This document shows, piece by piece, positions 21,546 through 32,445 of a DNA stretch of 64,000 nucleotides. The notes beneath the pieces were generated by a model. The model was not told the DNA's origin. It saw nothing but the letters and a program-made list of their open reading frames with translations, and did not search any database. The stretch lies in assembly GCA_029964075.1 (NCBI GenBank), contig CM057149.1, positions 30,642,197-30,706,196 on the forward strand, given 5' to 3'. Each line of letters starts with the position of its first letter. The stretch's first letter is position 1. Origin of the DNA: Patiria pectinifera. Lineage: Eukaryota; Echinodermata; Asteroidea; Valvatida; Asterinidae. A program made the position numbers and the translations under genes.

Positions 21546-22236
21546 AACAGATAGGTGTCCTTTATAGTACACCATAGACAGATCCTCGGTGCCCCTCCGG
21601 GCAGCTGTGTTCGCGTTTCACTTGACACTGTACGCTATCGCACTTGGGATGATAGCAGTTTGCTACGCTAAAGTGTTCTTTACGATTCGCAAACACGTCA
21701 GACTCGGTGTGCTGGCTAGGGGCCGATCCGCTAAAGCGAGAACCGTAGGTGCCGCTGTGTTTACCGTGTCGTCGACCGTAGTGGCGGGAGATATGCCGGG
21801 TGCGTCAAGCTGTCAGTTCCAACCAAGCCTCGTTCCGAATGTGACGATCTCATCAGATTTGGCTGACGATACAGACGACATTATCAGGGGCAAATCTCAC
21901 CTCATTTCAGTACCACCTAGGAACGACAAGGCTGGAACCACATCGACGTCACCACAAGCTTGGCCGGCCCTGGATCGAAGACGCAGGCAATCCACTGTCC
22001 CAGCACTGCAACGTAGAACCACCTTCATGCTGTTCATCACTAGTGTGGTCTTCATACTGGCATGGCTGCCGTACTGGATCGAGGTTTTCTTTGACATCTT
22101 CGGTCAAAGCTCACCCTTTCTGGACACTTTCTTGCAAATTCTATTCCTGAATAGTGCCATCAATCCTTTCATATACGGGCTGGCAAACAGACGATTCCGG
22201 AAAGATTGCAGAGACGTGTTTCATAGGAGGAGATGA

Positions 22237-23540
22237 CTAAGAATGCATGCTGAGATCTCGGCAGGCAGATAATCGATTTCTGTTTTTTGTCACATGTGAA
22301 ACTGTTTATAAGACTGGTGCCTATGTTTAATGCCAGAATCGATGATGGAGGGACTACGAACCAGCTGAACGTGTAAAGTGCCATATGGCACTTACATGCG
22401 GGGACGGTTCTGCATCCTGTACTTCAATATGCGTACGTATACGTCGGCTTTGTACACATCCTATATGGGACCTTCTACCAGATTTGGACGGTAACAACAC
22501 ATTACCTAAAAGTTTGGCTGCATTTACCAAATTAAACATGGTTCTTACTCTCATCCTTGATAAAAACTCGAAGCTATATTTGCAGTTGACATCCCTCACT
22601 ATAACAACCCGGTAGGTAGAGCCATGGGCGTCGCGAGAGGGGGGAGGGGCACTTCCCCCCCCCTCCCATTCTGGAAAAGAAGAAAAAAAGGAGGAAAAAA
22701 AAAGACGAGGTGCGAAGTCATATTGCTGTTACTTTATTAATGCCCATTTAACAACATAATTATGGGCGTCCACGAGGGTGTCGATAGGGGTGGGGTGGGG
22801 AAAAATGATAAATTAAGAATATGCTATAGAGAAAGTACCAGGCTTTTGGGAAAAAAGTGCTTTGCCCCCCCCCCCTCCTCAAGAATGTTTTTTTTGGCGA
22901 TGTCCATGGGTAGAGCCAAGAGAAACAGACATAACCAGTGCTAGCTCCCCTGCGTTTTGCTGCACTCAAGCCATAGCAAAACAGTTTCTTTCCAAGGACC
23001 ATTGCAGACTGGAATGAACTTCCCAATAAACTTGTCAGCCAAACATCACCAGTTCAATTCAAGACAGCCTAAGGCAACTATTTTCAACCTTAGTTTTCGA
23101 TTAGTTAACGCCTGCAGGGTATACTTGCAGAAATGTAAACTAGACAATGATGCCTATAGAGGCGATCACCCTCCTGAGTTTCTGCAGATTCTGAGATACC
23201 TTCTACCTCTGGTTCCACTTCATTAATTATTCAAAAGGGAGGCCGTGCGCACGCTGTTGTGTGACATTGCACCGTGGTGATGAGGTTGTCTATTTTTGTT
23301 TTGCCAGCGTACACCATGGCAAGAGTACGAGTGTGATGAAATCAGTGAAGAACATCACGAACTGCTCCGAAAATGTACAACACGATCACTGTTTCGCGCT
23401 GAGTCAAATTTAAACAAAAATCATGCTGTACATTTTGAGATTCGGTAGTCTGCAGCACCAAGCCGGGATGGGAATTGATGATATATATAAACCTCCTCAC
23501 GTGTAGTCGTCAATCCCCCACCCCCTCCGCTCTGACGAAA
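22237..23540. repeat. 3' flank of receptor 4, duplicated downstream of receptor 5
   Basis: Matches 29041-30137 and 30670-30840. It includes poly-G/C stretches near 22640 and 22870 that differ in length between copies. After about 23375 the two copies differ by about 530 bp that is present only in the second unit (about 30138-30668). No gene is seen. Confidence 0.7.
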
Positions 23541-25850
23541 AAAAAATTAAAATAATGTCGTTAGTGACAACTTGGGGCTTGAACCTTTAACTCCAAGATT
23601 GATGATCTGAGGACGGCACTCTTACGACTCACCAAGCCTTGAATGTTTAAAGGGAACATGTAATAGGATTTATATGACTTAAATACTTTAAAAACAGCTT
23701 TCGTGCCATGTTACTCTGACTTTCCACCTCCTTTGTAGCAGTATAAGGGAGAAATTTGAACATTTTAGTTTTTATGCTAATGACAATTTCCATACTCATG
23801 AGCCAAAGCGTGATGTCATTCAAGACAGAACAGTAGTGTCTCCATAGCTTTGTGTACAAATATATATCAAACTTTTCTTCATTTTCTTGGAGTAAGTTCC
23901 ACTTTTTACCTGTTTATCATGTTAAACAGCTTGTTTGGACAATAGTAGTGGCAAACATTTCTTCAAAGCTTTTTATTGTAGGTAATTTTGGAGGATTAAT
24001 TTTTCGCTGTTCATATGCAGTTTTGACAAGGAGTTCCGTGTGTGACAAAAGCAAAATAGCGCCCTCTTACATGTATTGATGAAAGGGATTGCTAATATTG
24101 AAAAATTACCACTTTCTTGTCACTTCCAATGAAAACAAGTATTAAGATCTTGTATGTATTGTTGCCATACATAGTAATGAGCATAAAAACAAGGTGAGCT
24201 GAATTTCCACTGCATGTTTCCTTTAATATATATTTATCACTTCAACACCATTCTACACAATAAACTATCAAATCATCCTGATTTTGGTATCTGTGCATGC
24301 AGCAGCAACCGGGTATGATGAGCCATTGTTTTAATTACAAGGGGTCAATAATTTGAACCTTAAAGACTTGAAAGTATTTAAAGAACTATCACAATTATAT
24401 ATAAAGTGTCGTTGGTGACAACCTGGGGCTCGAACCTCCAACCCCGACATGGATGATCTGAGAACGCCAATCTATCGACTGGGCTATCGGCTCGCACTCA
24501 TCAAACGGGGAATTTATAATAGATGTAAACCTCCGGTTGCAAAGGATGGTGATGTAAAAAGTTAAGTGTCGTCGTTAGTCCCCCAGCCCACATCCCTAGC
24601 CCTCCGCTCTGAGGAAAAGAAAGTGAATGTCGTCAGTGGCAACCTGGGGCTCGAACCTCCAACACCGAGATTGATGATCTAAGATCGGCACTCTTCCGAC
24701 TGGGCTAGCGGCTCCTCTGATCAAGCCGGTAATTTATAATATATATTTACCTCCAGTTGCAAAGGGTGGTGAAGTCAAAAGTCACCTGTCGTCTTCAGTC
24801 CCCCCATCCGCCTCAAAGAAAAAATTAAATGTTGTCGGTGACAACCTGGGGCTCCAACCCCCAAACCCCGAGATTGATGATCTGAGAGCGGCACTCTACC
24901 GACTGGGCTAGCGGCGCACACTAATCAAGCCGGTAATTTATAATATATATTAACCTCCAGTTGCAAAGGGTGGTGAAGTCAAAAGTAACCTGTCGTCGTC
25001 AGTCCCCCCCCCCCATAAGAATAAAATTAAATGTTGTCGGTGACAACCTGGGGCTCGAACCCCCAAACCCCGAGATCGATGATCAGAGAACGCCACTCCA
25101 TCTACTGGTCTACTGGTCTACTGGTCTACTGGCTCGCACTTACGAAGTCGGGAATTTATAATGTATATAAACCCCGGTTGTAAGGGGTGGTGACGGAAAA
25201 AGTCATGTGTCGTCGTAAATCCCCGACCCCATTGCTCTGACGAATAAAAAATAAACGTTGTTTGTGACAGCCTGGGGCTCGAACCTCTAACCCTTAGATT
25301 GATGATCAATGAACGCCATTCTACCGAATGGGCTACCGACTCGCACTTAGCAAGCCGGGAATTTAAAACATATAAACCTCCGGTTGCAAAGGAGGGTGAC
25401 GTCAAAAGTCACGTGTCGTTGTTAGTCCCCAACCCAAATGCTGTGCAAATGTCGCTTTTGACAACCTGGGATTCGAACCCCAACCCCGACGCTGTGCCAA
25501 AAAAAAAAATGAAAAAAATAACAAAATATGCCGTTTGTGACATTCTGGGGCTTGAACCCCCAACCCCGAGATTGATGATCCGAGAACGCCATTCTACCGA
25601 CTTGGCTACCGGCTCGCACTCAAGCCGTGAATTTATAATATAATAAACCTCTGGTCGCAAAGGGTGGTGACGTCAAAAGTCACGTGTCGTCGTCAATCCC
25701 CCACCCCTTCCGCTCTGACGAAAATAAAATAAATGTCGTTAGTGACACTGACTTGAGGCTTGAACCCCCAACCCCAAGATTGATGATCTGAGAACGCTAC
25801 TCTACCGACTGGGCTACCGGCTCGCACTTTTTATATAGCCAGGAATTTCA
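23540..25850 (-). repeat. Tandem array of tRNA-like repeats, array 1
   Basis: About eight units of 193-225 bp (starting near 23558, 24417, 24639, 24838, 25041, 25266, 25459 and 25741, with a short one at 25537). Each unit, read on the - strand, has an A-box-like tagcccagtcgg and a B-box-like ggttcgagccc at tRNA spacing, followed by a non-tRNA segment with cacgtgac and aatttataata motifs. The acceptor ends do not pair convincingly, so these are tRNA-derived repeats and not tRNA genes. The array is interrupted after its first unit by a TTAA-flanked element. Confidence 0.75.
23651..24222. mobile_element. 572-bp MITE with TTAA target duplication
   Basis: Flanked by TTAA at 23647-23650 and 24223-24226. 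The paralogous site at 30945-30948 holds a single TTAA with no insert. The terminal inverted repeat is short, agggaacatg against the complement of catgtttcct. TTAA sites are used by piggyBac and Kolobok elements; there is no transposase here to choose between them. Confidence 0.8.
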
Positions 25851-26491
25851 CCGACACCACGAAGTAACACTGATCGTGGTAAACCATATTTTTTTTTCAA
25901 ATTACGGTTTTTTACTTTAAACATTATTCATCAAGGCCTTCCATTGTAAGATGTTTCAAAGCTTCAAGAGCTTTACTTTAATAATTACGCTTAATATCCA
26001 TGGCAACTTTTGCACGTAAGTGACAATTTTCGTTTTCACAAAGTTCCATTTAGCATTGCAAGCATGGCGCGCACTCTGCTTAATGTGAGCAAAAACGTTT
26101 CACGAAGTAAGACTCTCTTGCGCGCGCCGACCTGAAGTTGCTTTTTCCTCGTGTTGTATACGTTGAAGAGTGTTACTTCGTGAAAAAGAAAACGTACAGT
26201 TTCGCAGCTTTCTTGGTTTCACGAACTAACACTCAACTCTTTTCTCTTATTTCTTGTTGATTTAATACACAAACTGGTTAAAAACAACAATTTAATAAAT
26301 TCAATTCATCAAGTGTTAACAACGAGAATCCCAACCGAAAATACTCTGCCGTTTTGTCGCAAAGTTGCAATATCTCTTCGATTTCCCAATTCCATGGCTA
26401 TTAGAAGTGTCTGTAGTATAGAAGAATCTGAATGTATACTGTATAACTTTTATTCATGAGCTCGGTTAACGGATTTTTGGCCTATTTACAT
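25851..26491. other. Interval without recognised genes
   Basis: AT-rich single-copy sequence. The last 90 bp (from about 26440) are an inverted relative of 53711-53790 (shared aaataggcc and atgaataaaagttata motifs), so a dispersed repeat ends here. Confidence 0.4.
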
Positions 26492-26538
26492 GGGTGCACC
26501 CACTGATCTCAGTATAATAGAGATCAGTGGGTGCACCC
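26492..26538. repeat. Perfect 19-bp hairpin
   Basis: gggtgcacccactgatctc (26492-26510) pairs with 26520-26538 around a 9-nt loop (agtataata). It sits at the junction between a dispersed repeat and the duplicated receptor 4/5 unit. Confidence 0.85.
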
Positions 26539-26670
26539 CCAAACTTAACAGTGTCTTCCTTGAATGACACAGCAACAGCGCCCTCAGTTGTCCGGAAAAA
26601 CCTTGAAAATGTGCACTTTTCAATAAAACTATAGCCAAAAAGGAATTTAAAATTGTTTTTATCCATTCAC

Positions 26671-26988
26671 AGCCCGTTGCACACGAGAGCTTCGTGCTGA
26701 GCAAAATGTCTCTCGTGTGCGGCGCATTTTTGCTGAGTTTTCTGCCTCGCGAGGCTGTTAGGCCAATTTCTTAAGCCCACGGGCCACGGCACAGGAGAGA
26801 TGGTTCGCCTCACACGGTGAGATATTCGCCTCGCGAGGCAAAAGAAATAAAAAAGGATAAAAATTGGCCTCACGGCCTTGCGAGGCAGAAAAGGCAGTAA
26901 AAATTCATCGCACACGGTGAGCAACGTGTTGAGCAAACGGCCTCGAGAGACTTTTTGCTCAGCACGTAGCTCTCGTGTGCGGCGGGCT
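26671..26988. mobile_element. 318-bp MITE absent from the paralogous unit
   Basis: The ends are agcccgttgcacacgagag and the complement of ctctcgtgtgcggcgggct, with inverted similarity over about 35 bp to tgctgagcaaaa. The inside holds the palindrome gcctcgcgaggc. The sequence on either side is continuous in the other unit near 14731, so this is an insertion. No clean target duplication was resolved. Confidence 0.7.
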
Positions 26989-27900
26989 TTTGAGAAATAT
27001 AAGTCACACAAAATATTTTCATGAGAAACATTCCTCTCATGAACCCTTTAAGTAGCCCGACAAGGGCAGCCCTTCTTTTATCCCAAGCGTGACAAGGATC
27101 CATAGTACATACATGAAAATCGTGAACTTTTCCCGAGACATTTACTTTACTTTTTGTCACTATGTTGTAAATTAAAAAAAACCCAATTGCTCCACTACTT
27201 AGATGAGGTACGTTTATTGAAGCAAACTAACTTTTTTTTTTCAAGCAAGACTTTAATCAATTTTAATAGCCAACTCCTTGGATGCCAAATTCATCAAATC
27301 ACATTGTTTGTACAGCATGGACGTGCTTCATGGCAACCAAAACGAACACTGCCCCGATTATAAATCGAAGCACATTGAAGCTCCACATTCACGTTGGCAT
27401 ATTAATTCAACAAAATCAGAGCACGCGGTGCGCGGCTCGACTTTTTAGGGCACTTTCTTAGTTAATTAGACATGGCTTGAATACACCATAACAAGCCTGT
27501 ATTAAAAAAAAATAATGGGTTGATATTCGGTTTGAAAGGTTTTCGTCTCCAAACTCAAGCTTCGATAATTGATGATTCTCATGCACACTCACAACTGCCC
27601 GTCTGGGTGTACTAGTTGTGTACAGAATTTATATCGGTAATTTAGTGAGTCTCAGTTTAATCATGGAGCAAGGTTTGGTTTGAAATTTAGAAGTCGCCAG
27701 AACTTGGCAGTGGACGTCAAGACACATACATTGCAGAGAAGTCCAGGACCACACGTGCATTCCTAAGCAGCGATGCACCAGGCTCCATTCTGCCGCGAAA
27801 ATCTTACGTGAAGGAGCTTAGGCCTATGCTTAAATAACTACATTAGGTGATTCGAATTAGTTATTTTATGTGTTTTCGGGGATGTCCCGTTGACAGCACA

Positions 27901-29040
27901 ATGGATGAATCGTTTTTGGAAAACATCACTTCAGACGTTCCCAACGCAAAGACAGGACATGAAACTGCGGCTCTGCTGATTTTCTACACCTGCGTCGTGG
28001 TCGTGGGCATACCCGGTAACTGCCTCATCATCCGAGTATTTTGGGGGAAACCCCTCAAGTCAAGCACCTATGTCCTCATCATGGGACTAGCCACTGTCGA
28101 TCTTGTAGTATGCTTGCTCAAGATTTGGGACATCGCGTTGCAGTCGCTCAGCCTGGCCGGAGTAAGCGTGGAACATCTCACTGTTTCTGCTATCGGTGCT
28201 GTGTATACAACTAATACGGCGTCCGTTACGATAACTGCGGTAATCGCACTGGACCGCTACGACTGCGTGTGCCGTCCCCACCGGCGTCTCTTGACCGCCT
28301 GCCGGGCCAAGAAAGCCCTGCTGGCCTGTGTCGCTGTTTCGGTGGTGACCAACATACCGTTGTACCTACAACTGGCACTGAACGACAGATCCTCGGTGCC
28401 CCTCCGGGCAGCTGTGTACGCGTTTCACTTGACCCTGTACGCTATCGCACTTGGGATGATAGCAGTTTGTTACGCTAAAGTGTTCTTTACGATTCGCAAA
28501 CACGTCAGACTCGGTGTGCTGGCTGGAGGCCGTTCCGCTAAAGCGAGAACCGTTGGTGCCGCAGTGTTTACCGTGTCGTCGACCATGGTGGTGGGAGAAA
28601 CGCCGGGTGCATCAAGTTGTCAGTTCCAACCAAGCCTCGTCCGGAATGTGACGATCTCATCAGATTTGGCTGACGATACAGATGACATTATCAGGGGCAA
28701 ATCTCACCTCATTTCAGTACCACCTAGGAACGATAAAGCTGGAACCACATCGACGTCACCACGAGCTTGGGCCCTGGATCGAAGACGCAGGCAATCCACT
28801 GTCCCGGCACTGCAGCGCAGAACCACCATCATGCTGTTCATCACAAGTGTGGTCTTCATACTGGCATGGCTGCCGTACTGGATCAAGGTTTTCTTTGACA
28901 TCTTCGGTGAAAGCTCACCCTTTCTGGACATTTTCTTGAAAATTCTATACCTGAATAGTGCTATCAATCCTTTCATATACGGGCTGGCAAACAGACGATT
29001 CCGGAAAGATTGCAGAGACGTGTTTCATAGGAGGAGATGA
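27901..29040 (+). CDS. Class A GPCR, orphan, receptor 5 (intact paralogue of receptor 4)
   Basis: A 379-residue seven-helix receptor. I choose the Met at 27901 (MDESFLENITS, with an NIT glycosylation site) because it aligns with the starts of receptors 1-3. An in-frame Met 18 codons earlier (27847) is possible. Landmarks are GIPGNCLIIRVF in TM1, an aspartate in TM2 (VDLVVCLL), DRYDC after TM3, a Ser/Thr-rich third loop of about 95 residues with many basic residues before TM6, LAWLPYW in TM6, NSAINPFIYG in TM7 and a short tail ending in FHRRR. As in receptors 1 and 2, no cysteine is found at the start of TM3 or in loop 2. The ligand is unknown. The protein differs from receptors 1 and 2 mainly outside the helices. 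Confidence 0.92.
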   Translation: MDESFLENITSDVPNAKTGHETAALLIFYTCVVVVGIPGNCLIIRVFWGKPLKSSTYVLIMGLATVDLVVCLLKIWDIALQSLSLAGVSVEHLTVSAIGAVYTTNTASVTITAVIALDRYDCVCRPHRRLLTACRAKKALLACVAVSVVTNIPLYLQLALNDRSSVPLRAAVYAFHLTLYAIALGMIAVCYAKVFFTIRKHVRLGVLAGGRSAKARTVGAAVFTVSSTMVVGETPGASSCQFQPSLVRNVTISSDLADDTDDIIRGKSHLISVPPRNDKAGTTSTSPRAWALDRRRRQSTVPALQRRTTIMLFITSVVFILAWLPYWIKVFFDIFGESSPFLDIFLKILYLNSAINPFIYGLANRRFRKDCRDVFHRRR

Positions 29041-30739
29041 CTAAGAATGCATGCTGAGATCTCGGCAGGCAGATAATCGATTTCTGTTTTTTGTCACATG
29101 TGAAACTGTTTATTTCCCGCTGCCTACATTCAATGCCAGAATTGATGATGGAGGGACTAGGTACCAGCTGAACGCGTAATGTGCGATATGGCACTTACAT
29201 GCGGGGACGGTTCTACATCCTGTACTCCAACATGTGTACGTAGTCGGCTTTTTACACATTGTATATGAGACTTTCTACCAGATTTGGACGGTAACAACAC
29301 AATTCCTTGAAAGTTTCGCAGCAAATTAAACTTGGTTCTTAATCTCATCCTTGATAAAAACTCAACTCCTTGATAAAAACTCGAAGCTATATTTGCAGTT
29401 GACATCCCTCACTATAACAACCCGGTAGGTAGAGCCCCCCAACCTGGAAAAGAAAACAAAAGACGAGGTGCGAAGTCATATTGCTGTTACTTTATTAGTG
29501 CCCATTTAACAACATAACTATGGGCGTCCACGAGGGTGTCGATAGGGGTGGGGTGGGCAAAAATGATAAATTAAGAATATGCTATAGAGAAAGTACCAGG
29601 CTTTTGGGGAAAAAGGGCTTTGCCCCCCCCCCCCTCCTCAAGAATGTTTTTTTGGCGATGCCCACGGGTAGAGCCAAGAGAAACAGACATAACCAGTGCT
29701 AGCTCCCCTGCGTTTTGCTGCACTCACGCCATACCAAAACAGTTTCTTTCCAAGGACCATTGCAGACTGGAATGAACTTCCCAATAAACTTGTCAGCCAA
29801 ACATCACCAGTTCAATTCAAGACAGCCTAAGGCAACTATTTTCAACCTTAGTTTTCGTTTAGTTCACGCCTGCAGGGTATACTTGCAGAACTGTAAACTA
29901 GACAATGATGCCTAGAGAGGCGATCACCTCCTGAGTTTCTGCAGATTCTGAGATACCTTTTACCTCTGGTTCCACTTCATTGAATATTCAAAAGGGAGGC
30001 CTGCGCACGCTGTTGTGTGACATTCCACCGTGGTGATGAGGTTGTCAATTTTTGTTTTGCCAGTGTTCTACATGGCAAGAGTACGAGTGTGATGAAATCG
30101 ATGAACATCACGAACTGCTCCGAAAAGGTACAACACGCACTGAACCGCACGTCATTGAAACACATATGACTTAACAATTGTAACCTATAAGATCACATGT
30201 CAGGCAACAGCCACGTATACGAATGGATGATACAACTATGTAAGTTGAACTGACATCACTGTTCAACGAGCATGTATATTTACTGCAAAAAGAACCAAAT
30301 GCCATACTATTTAACCCACTAGAACATAAGCACGTGCTGAAAAGGCCAGGAATAATTACCATAAGGTTTTGAGTCGTCAGCTGCTGCATAGAATATTCTT
30401 ATATAGGAACCTGCTGCTGTGCATGCTTAAGACTATTTGCTTGAGGAATTAAAGTATCAAATTAGTTTACTTATTAGTGGATGGTTAATAATGGACGTCT
30501 GTTCCCCCTCCTGTATATGAACTTTCATTTTGAAAAGTTTCAACTGTGTAGGTGGTGACACGGCGTAAAGCATAGCCGGACAGAGGAAGACGTGCCTGTT
30601 ATTAGCATAGATCATAATCACCTAACCACACATATAAGCGCAGATGCGCTAATGATATGCGCTAACGATAACTGTTTCGCGCTCAGTCAAATTGAAACAA
30701 AAGTCAGGCTGTACATTTTTAGATTCGGAAGTCTGCAGC
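29041..30739. repeat. 3' flank of receptor 5, duplicate of 22237-23540
   Basis: Matches the flank of receptor 4 with small indels. About 530 bp (30138-30668) has no counterpart in unit 1. It ends with a small agcgcagatgcgct hairpin before cgctaa, which could mark a Helitron-like 3' end, but its left limit is not convincing. No gene is seen. Confidence 0.65.
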
Positions 30740-31830
30740 ACCAAGCCGGGAATTGATGATATATATAAACCTCCGGTCGCAAAGGGTGTTGACGTCAAAA
30801 GTCACGTGTAGTCGTCAATCCCCCACCCCCTCCGCTCTGACGAAAAAAAAAATTTCGTTAGTGACAACTTGGGGGTTTGAACCTCCAACCCCAAGATTGA
30901 TGATCTGAGGACGGCACTCTTACGACTCACCAAACCTTGAATGTTTAATATATATTTATCATTTCAACACCATTCTACACAATAAACAATCAAATCATCC
31001 TGATTTTGGTATTTGTGCATGTAGCGGCAACCGGGAATGATGAGCCATTGTTTTAATTACAAGGAATTGAAAGTATTTAAAGAACCATCATATATATATA
31101 AAGGCGCAAGAGCCTTTCATTCGGGGCACATTTGAGTAATGAATTATTTGAGTAATCAATTATTTGAGTAATCATTTGAGTAAACATTTTAAATTACGTT
31201 GGTGACAACCTGGGAGAGAAAAAAGAAATGTCGTTTGTGGCAACCTGGGGCTCGATCGAACGTCCAACCCCGAGATTGATGATCTGAGAACGACACTCTA
31301 CCGACTGGGATACCGGCTTGCACTTATCAAGCCGGCAATTTATAATAATATAAACCTCGAGTTTCCAAAAAATTCCAAAAAAGTCCCCATAACGTCCTCA
31401 ATACAAAGTAAAAAGGCATGTTTAGGAATTATGTTGTGGCTTTGTTGACAATGTTGTATTTCCATCAATCTAATAATATTTTGGTTATCTGTAATAACTC
31501 TTCTTCATCTTTGCACCTCCATCCCTGAGATTTATGATCTGAGAACGCGTTTCCACCGACTGGGCTACCGGCTTGCACTTAGCAAGCCGGGAATATATAA
31601 TATATATAAACCTAGCTGTTGTAAAGGGTGGTAACGTTAAAAGTCACGTGTCGTCGTTATTCCACCACCTCATCGCTCTGACGAATAAAAAATAAATGTC
31701 GTTTGTGACAACCTGGGGCTCGAACTCCTAACCCTAAGATTAATGATCAGAGAACGCCACTCTATCGACTGGGCTACCGGCTCGCACTTAGCGAGTCGGG
31801 AATTTATAATATTTATAAGCCTCCGGTTGC
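30740..31830 (-). repeat. Tandem array of tRNA-like repeats, array 2
   Basis: Shorter, more broken counterpart of array 1, with units near 30853, 31229, 31530 and 31700. The same A- and B-box-like motifs are present on the - strand. Around 31139-31190 a short ttatttgagtaatca repeat interrupts it. Confidence 0.7.
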
Positions 31831-32191
31831 AAAGATGACATGTTGTTCCTCATATACTTTTCTGTGCAGCCTGAACACCTGTGAGAGTTTTGAGTAATGT
31901 TTAAAAGATTTTTGAAGTACATGTATGGGGATTGGTCACTGGTATCTATGGGGAACGTGTTCACTTAGTTGCACCCAAATAAATAAATTAACAATGCACT
32001 CACGTACGTTTTGTAGATGTACCCTATCGTGGCGCGGCCTCCAAAGTGGCAGACTTTGATTTTCGCCTCTACCTCTCTAGAGCAAAAATTTCACCTCAAA
32101 TTTCACAAAAGGTGTAATTTTATCCAGCTCTAAACATTTCCATTCATACATCTTGAGATTGCTTACTCGCTACAAAGTTCCAGAGTTTTTT
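31831..32191. other. Boundary between receptor and sulfotransferase-like clusters
   Basis: About 31855-31970 resembles 54065-54180 (shared ctgtgcagc and cctgtgagagttttgagta), a dispersed repeat. Nothing else is recognised. Confidence 0.45.
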
Positions 32192-32445
32192 TTGTAATAA
32201 CAGCCGTGGGATGGTCCAGAGCTCAGTGACTGCATTCCCTGCTTCCCAGCTCAGTATCTTCTCTCGAAGGGCAGCCCGATGAGCTTGAAGAGCGAAGACA
32301 GGATACCCTTGGGATCTTGGAGAAGGTCATCCGCGTCGATGATGATCGCCTCTTGATCAAGCTCCTTCGTCACGTACTCCAATAACTCGAGCATCTCTCG
32401 GAAGCCATTACCTTTGGGGAAAAGGCTTATTGGAAAGTCTGTAAG
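32192..32445 (-). pseudogene. Sulfotransferase-like relic, internal fragment
   Basis: Covers about 85 codons of the gene family, from FPKGxGFREM to the LPFE segment and onwards to the WTIPRLLL region. Both ends are missing. One base is missing in the codons after LPFE (near 32262) compared with the intact genes, so the frame breaks. Upstream (32446 onwards) is unrelated non-coding sequence that is repeated after 37952. Confidence 0.85.

Larger units (their letters stand above)
17471..21576. mobile_element. Foldback-type DNA transposon with minisatellite arms
   Basis: 4,106 bp flanked by gacaga at 17465-17470 and 21577-21582. The empty site is seen once at the matching place in receptor 5 (28384-28389). 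The ends are tatggtgtac and gtacaccata, and the inverted similarity extends far inward: about 50 bp of unique terminus, then 21-bp minisatellite arms (left about 1.1 kb, right about 0.5 kb), then mirrored AT-rich segments. The core (19016-20640) holds a nested MITE and no recognisable transposase. I cannot assign a superfamily; a 6-bp target duplication is uncommon. Confidence 0.88.
16973..22236 (+). pseudogene. Class A GPCR, receptor 4, split by a foldback transposon
   Basis: The N-terminal half (16973-17470) encodes the tail, TM1 (GIPGNCLIIRVF), TM2, TM3 with DRYDC and TM4. The C-terminal half (21583-22236) encodes TM5, loop 3, TM6 (LAWLPYW) and TM7 (NSAINPFIYG). Between them lies a 4.1-kb transposon plus a 6-bp target duplication. 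The break falls in extracellular loop 2, just after LALNDR. I see no other lesion in either half, and the intact paralogue (receptor 5) shows the undisrupted site. The element supplies a stop codon a few residues into its end. The inactivation therefore looks recent and may be polymorphic. Confidence 0.9.

Noticed and set aside
24400..25850. True tRNA genes
   Set aside because: A and B boxes are present, but the acceptor and anticodon stems do not pair well and the units repeat as a satellite.
27847..27900. Upstream in-frame Met of receptor 5
   Set aside because: It would add 18 residues not matched in receptors 1-3. It is kept only as an alternative start.
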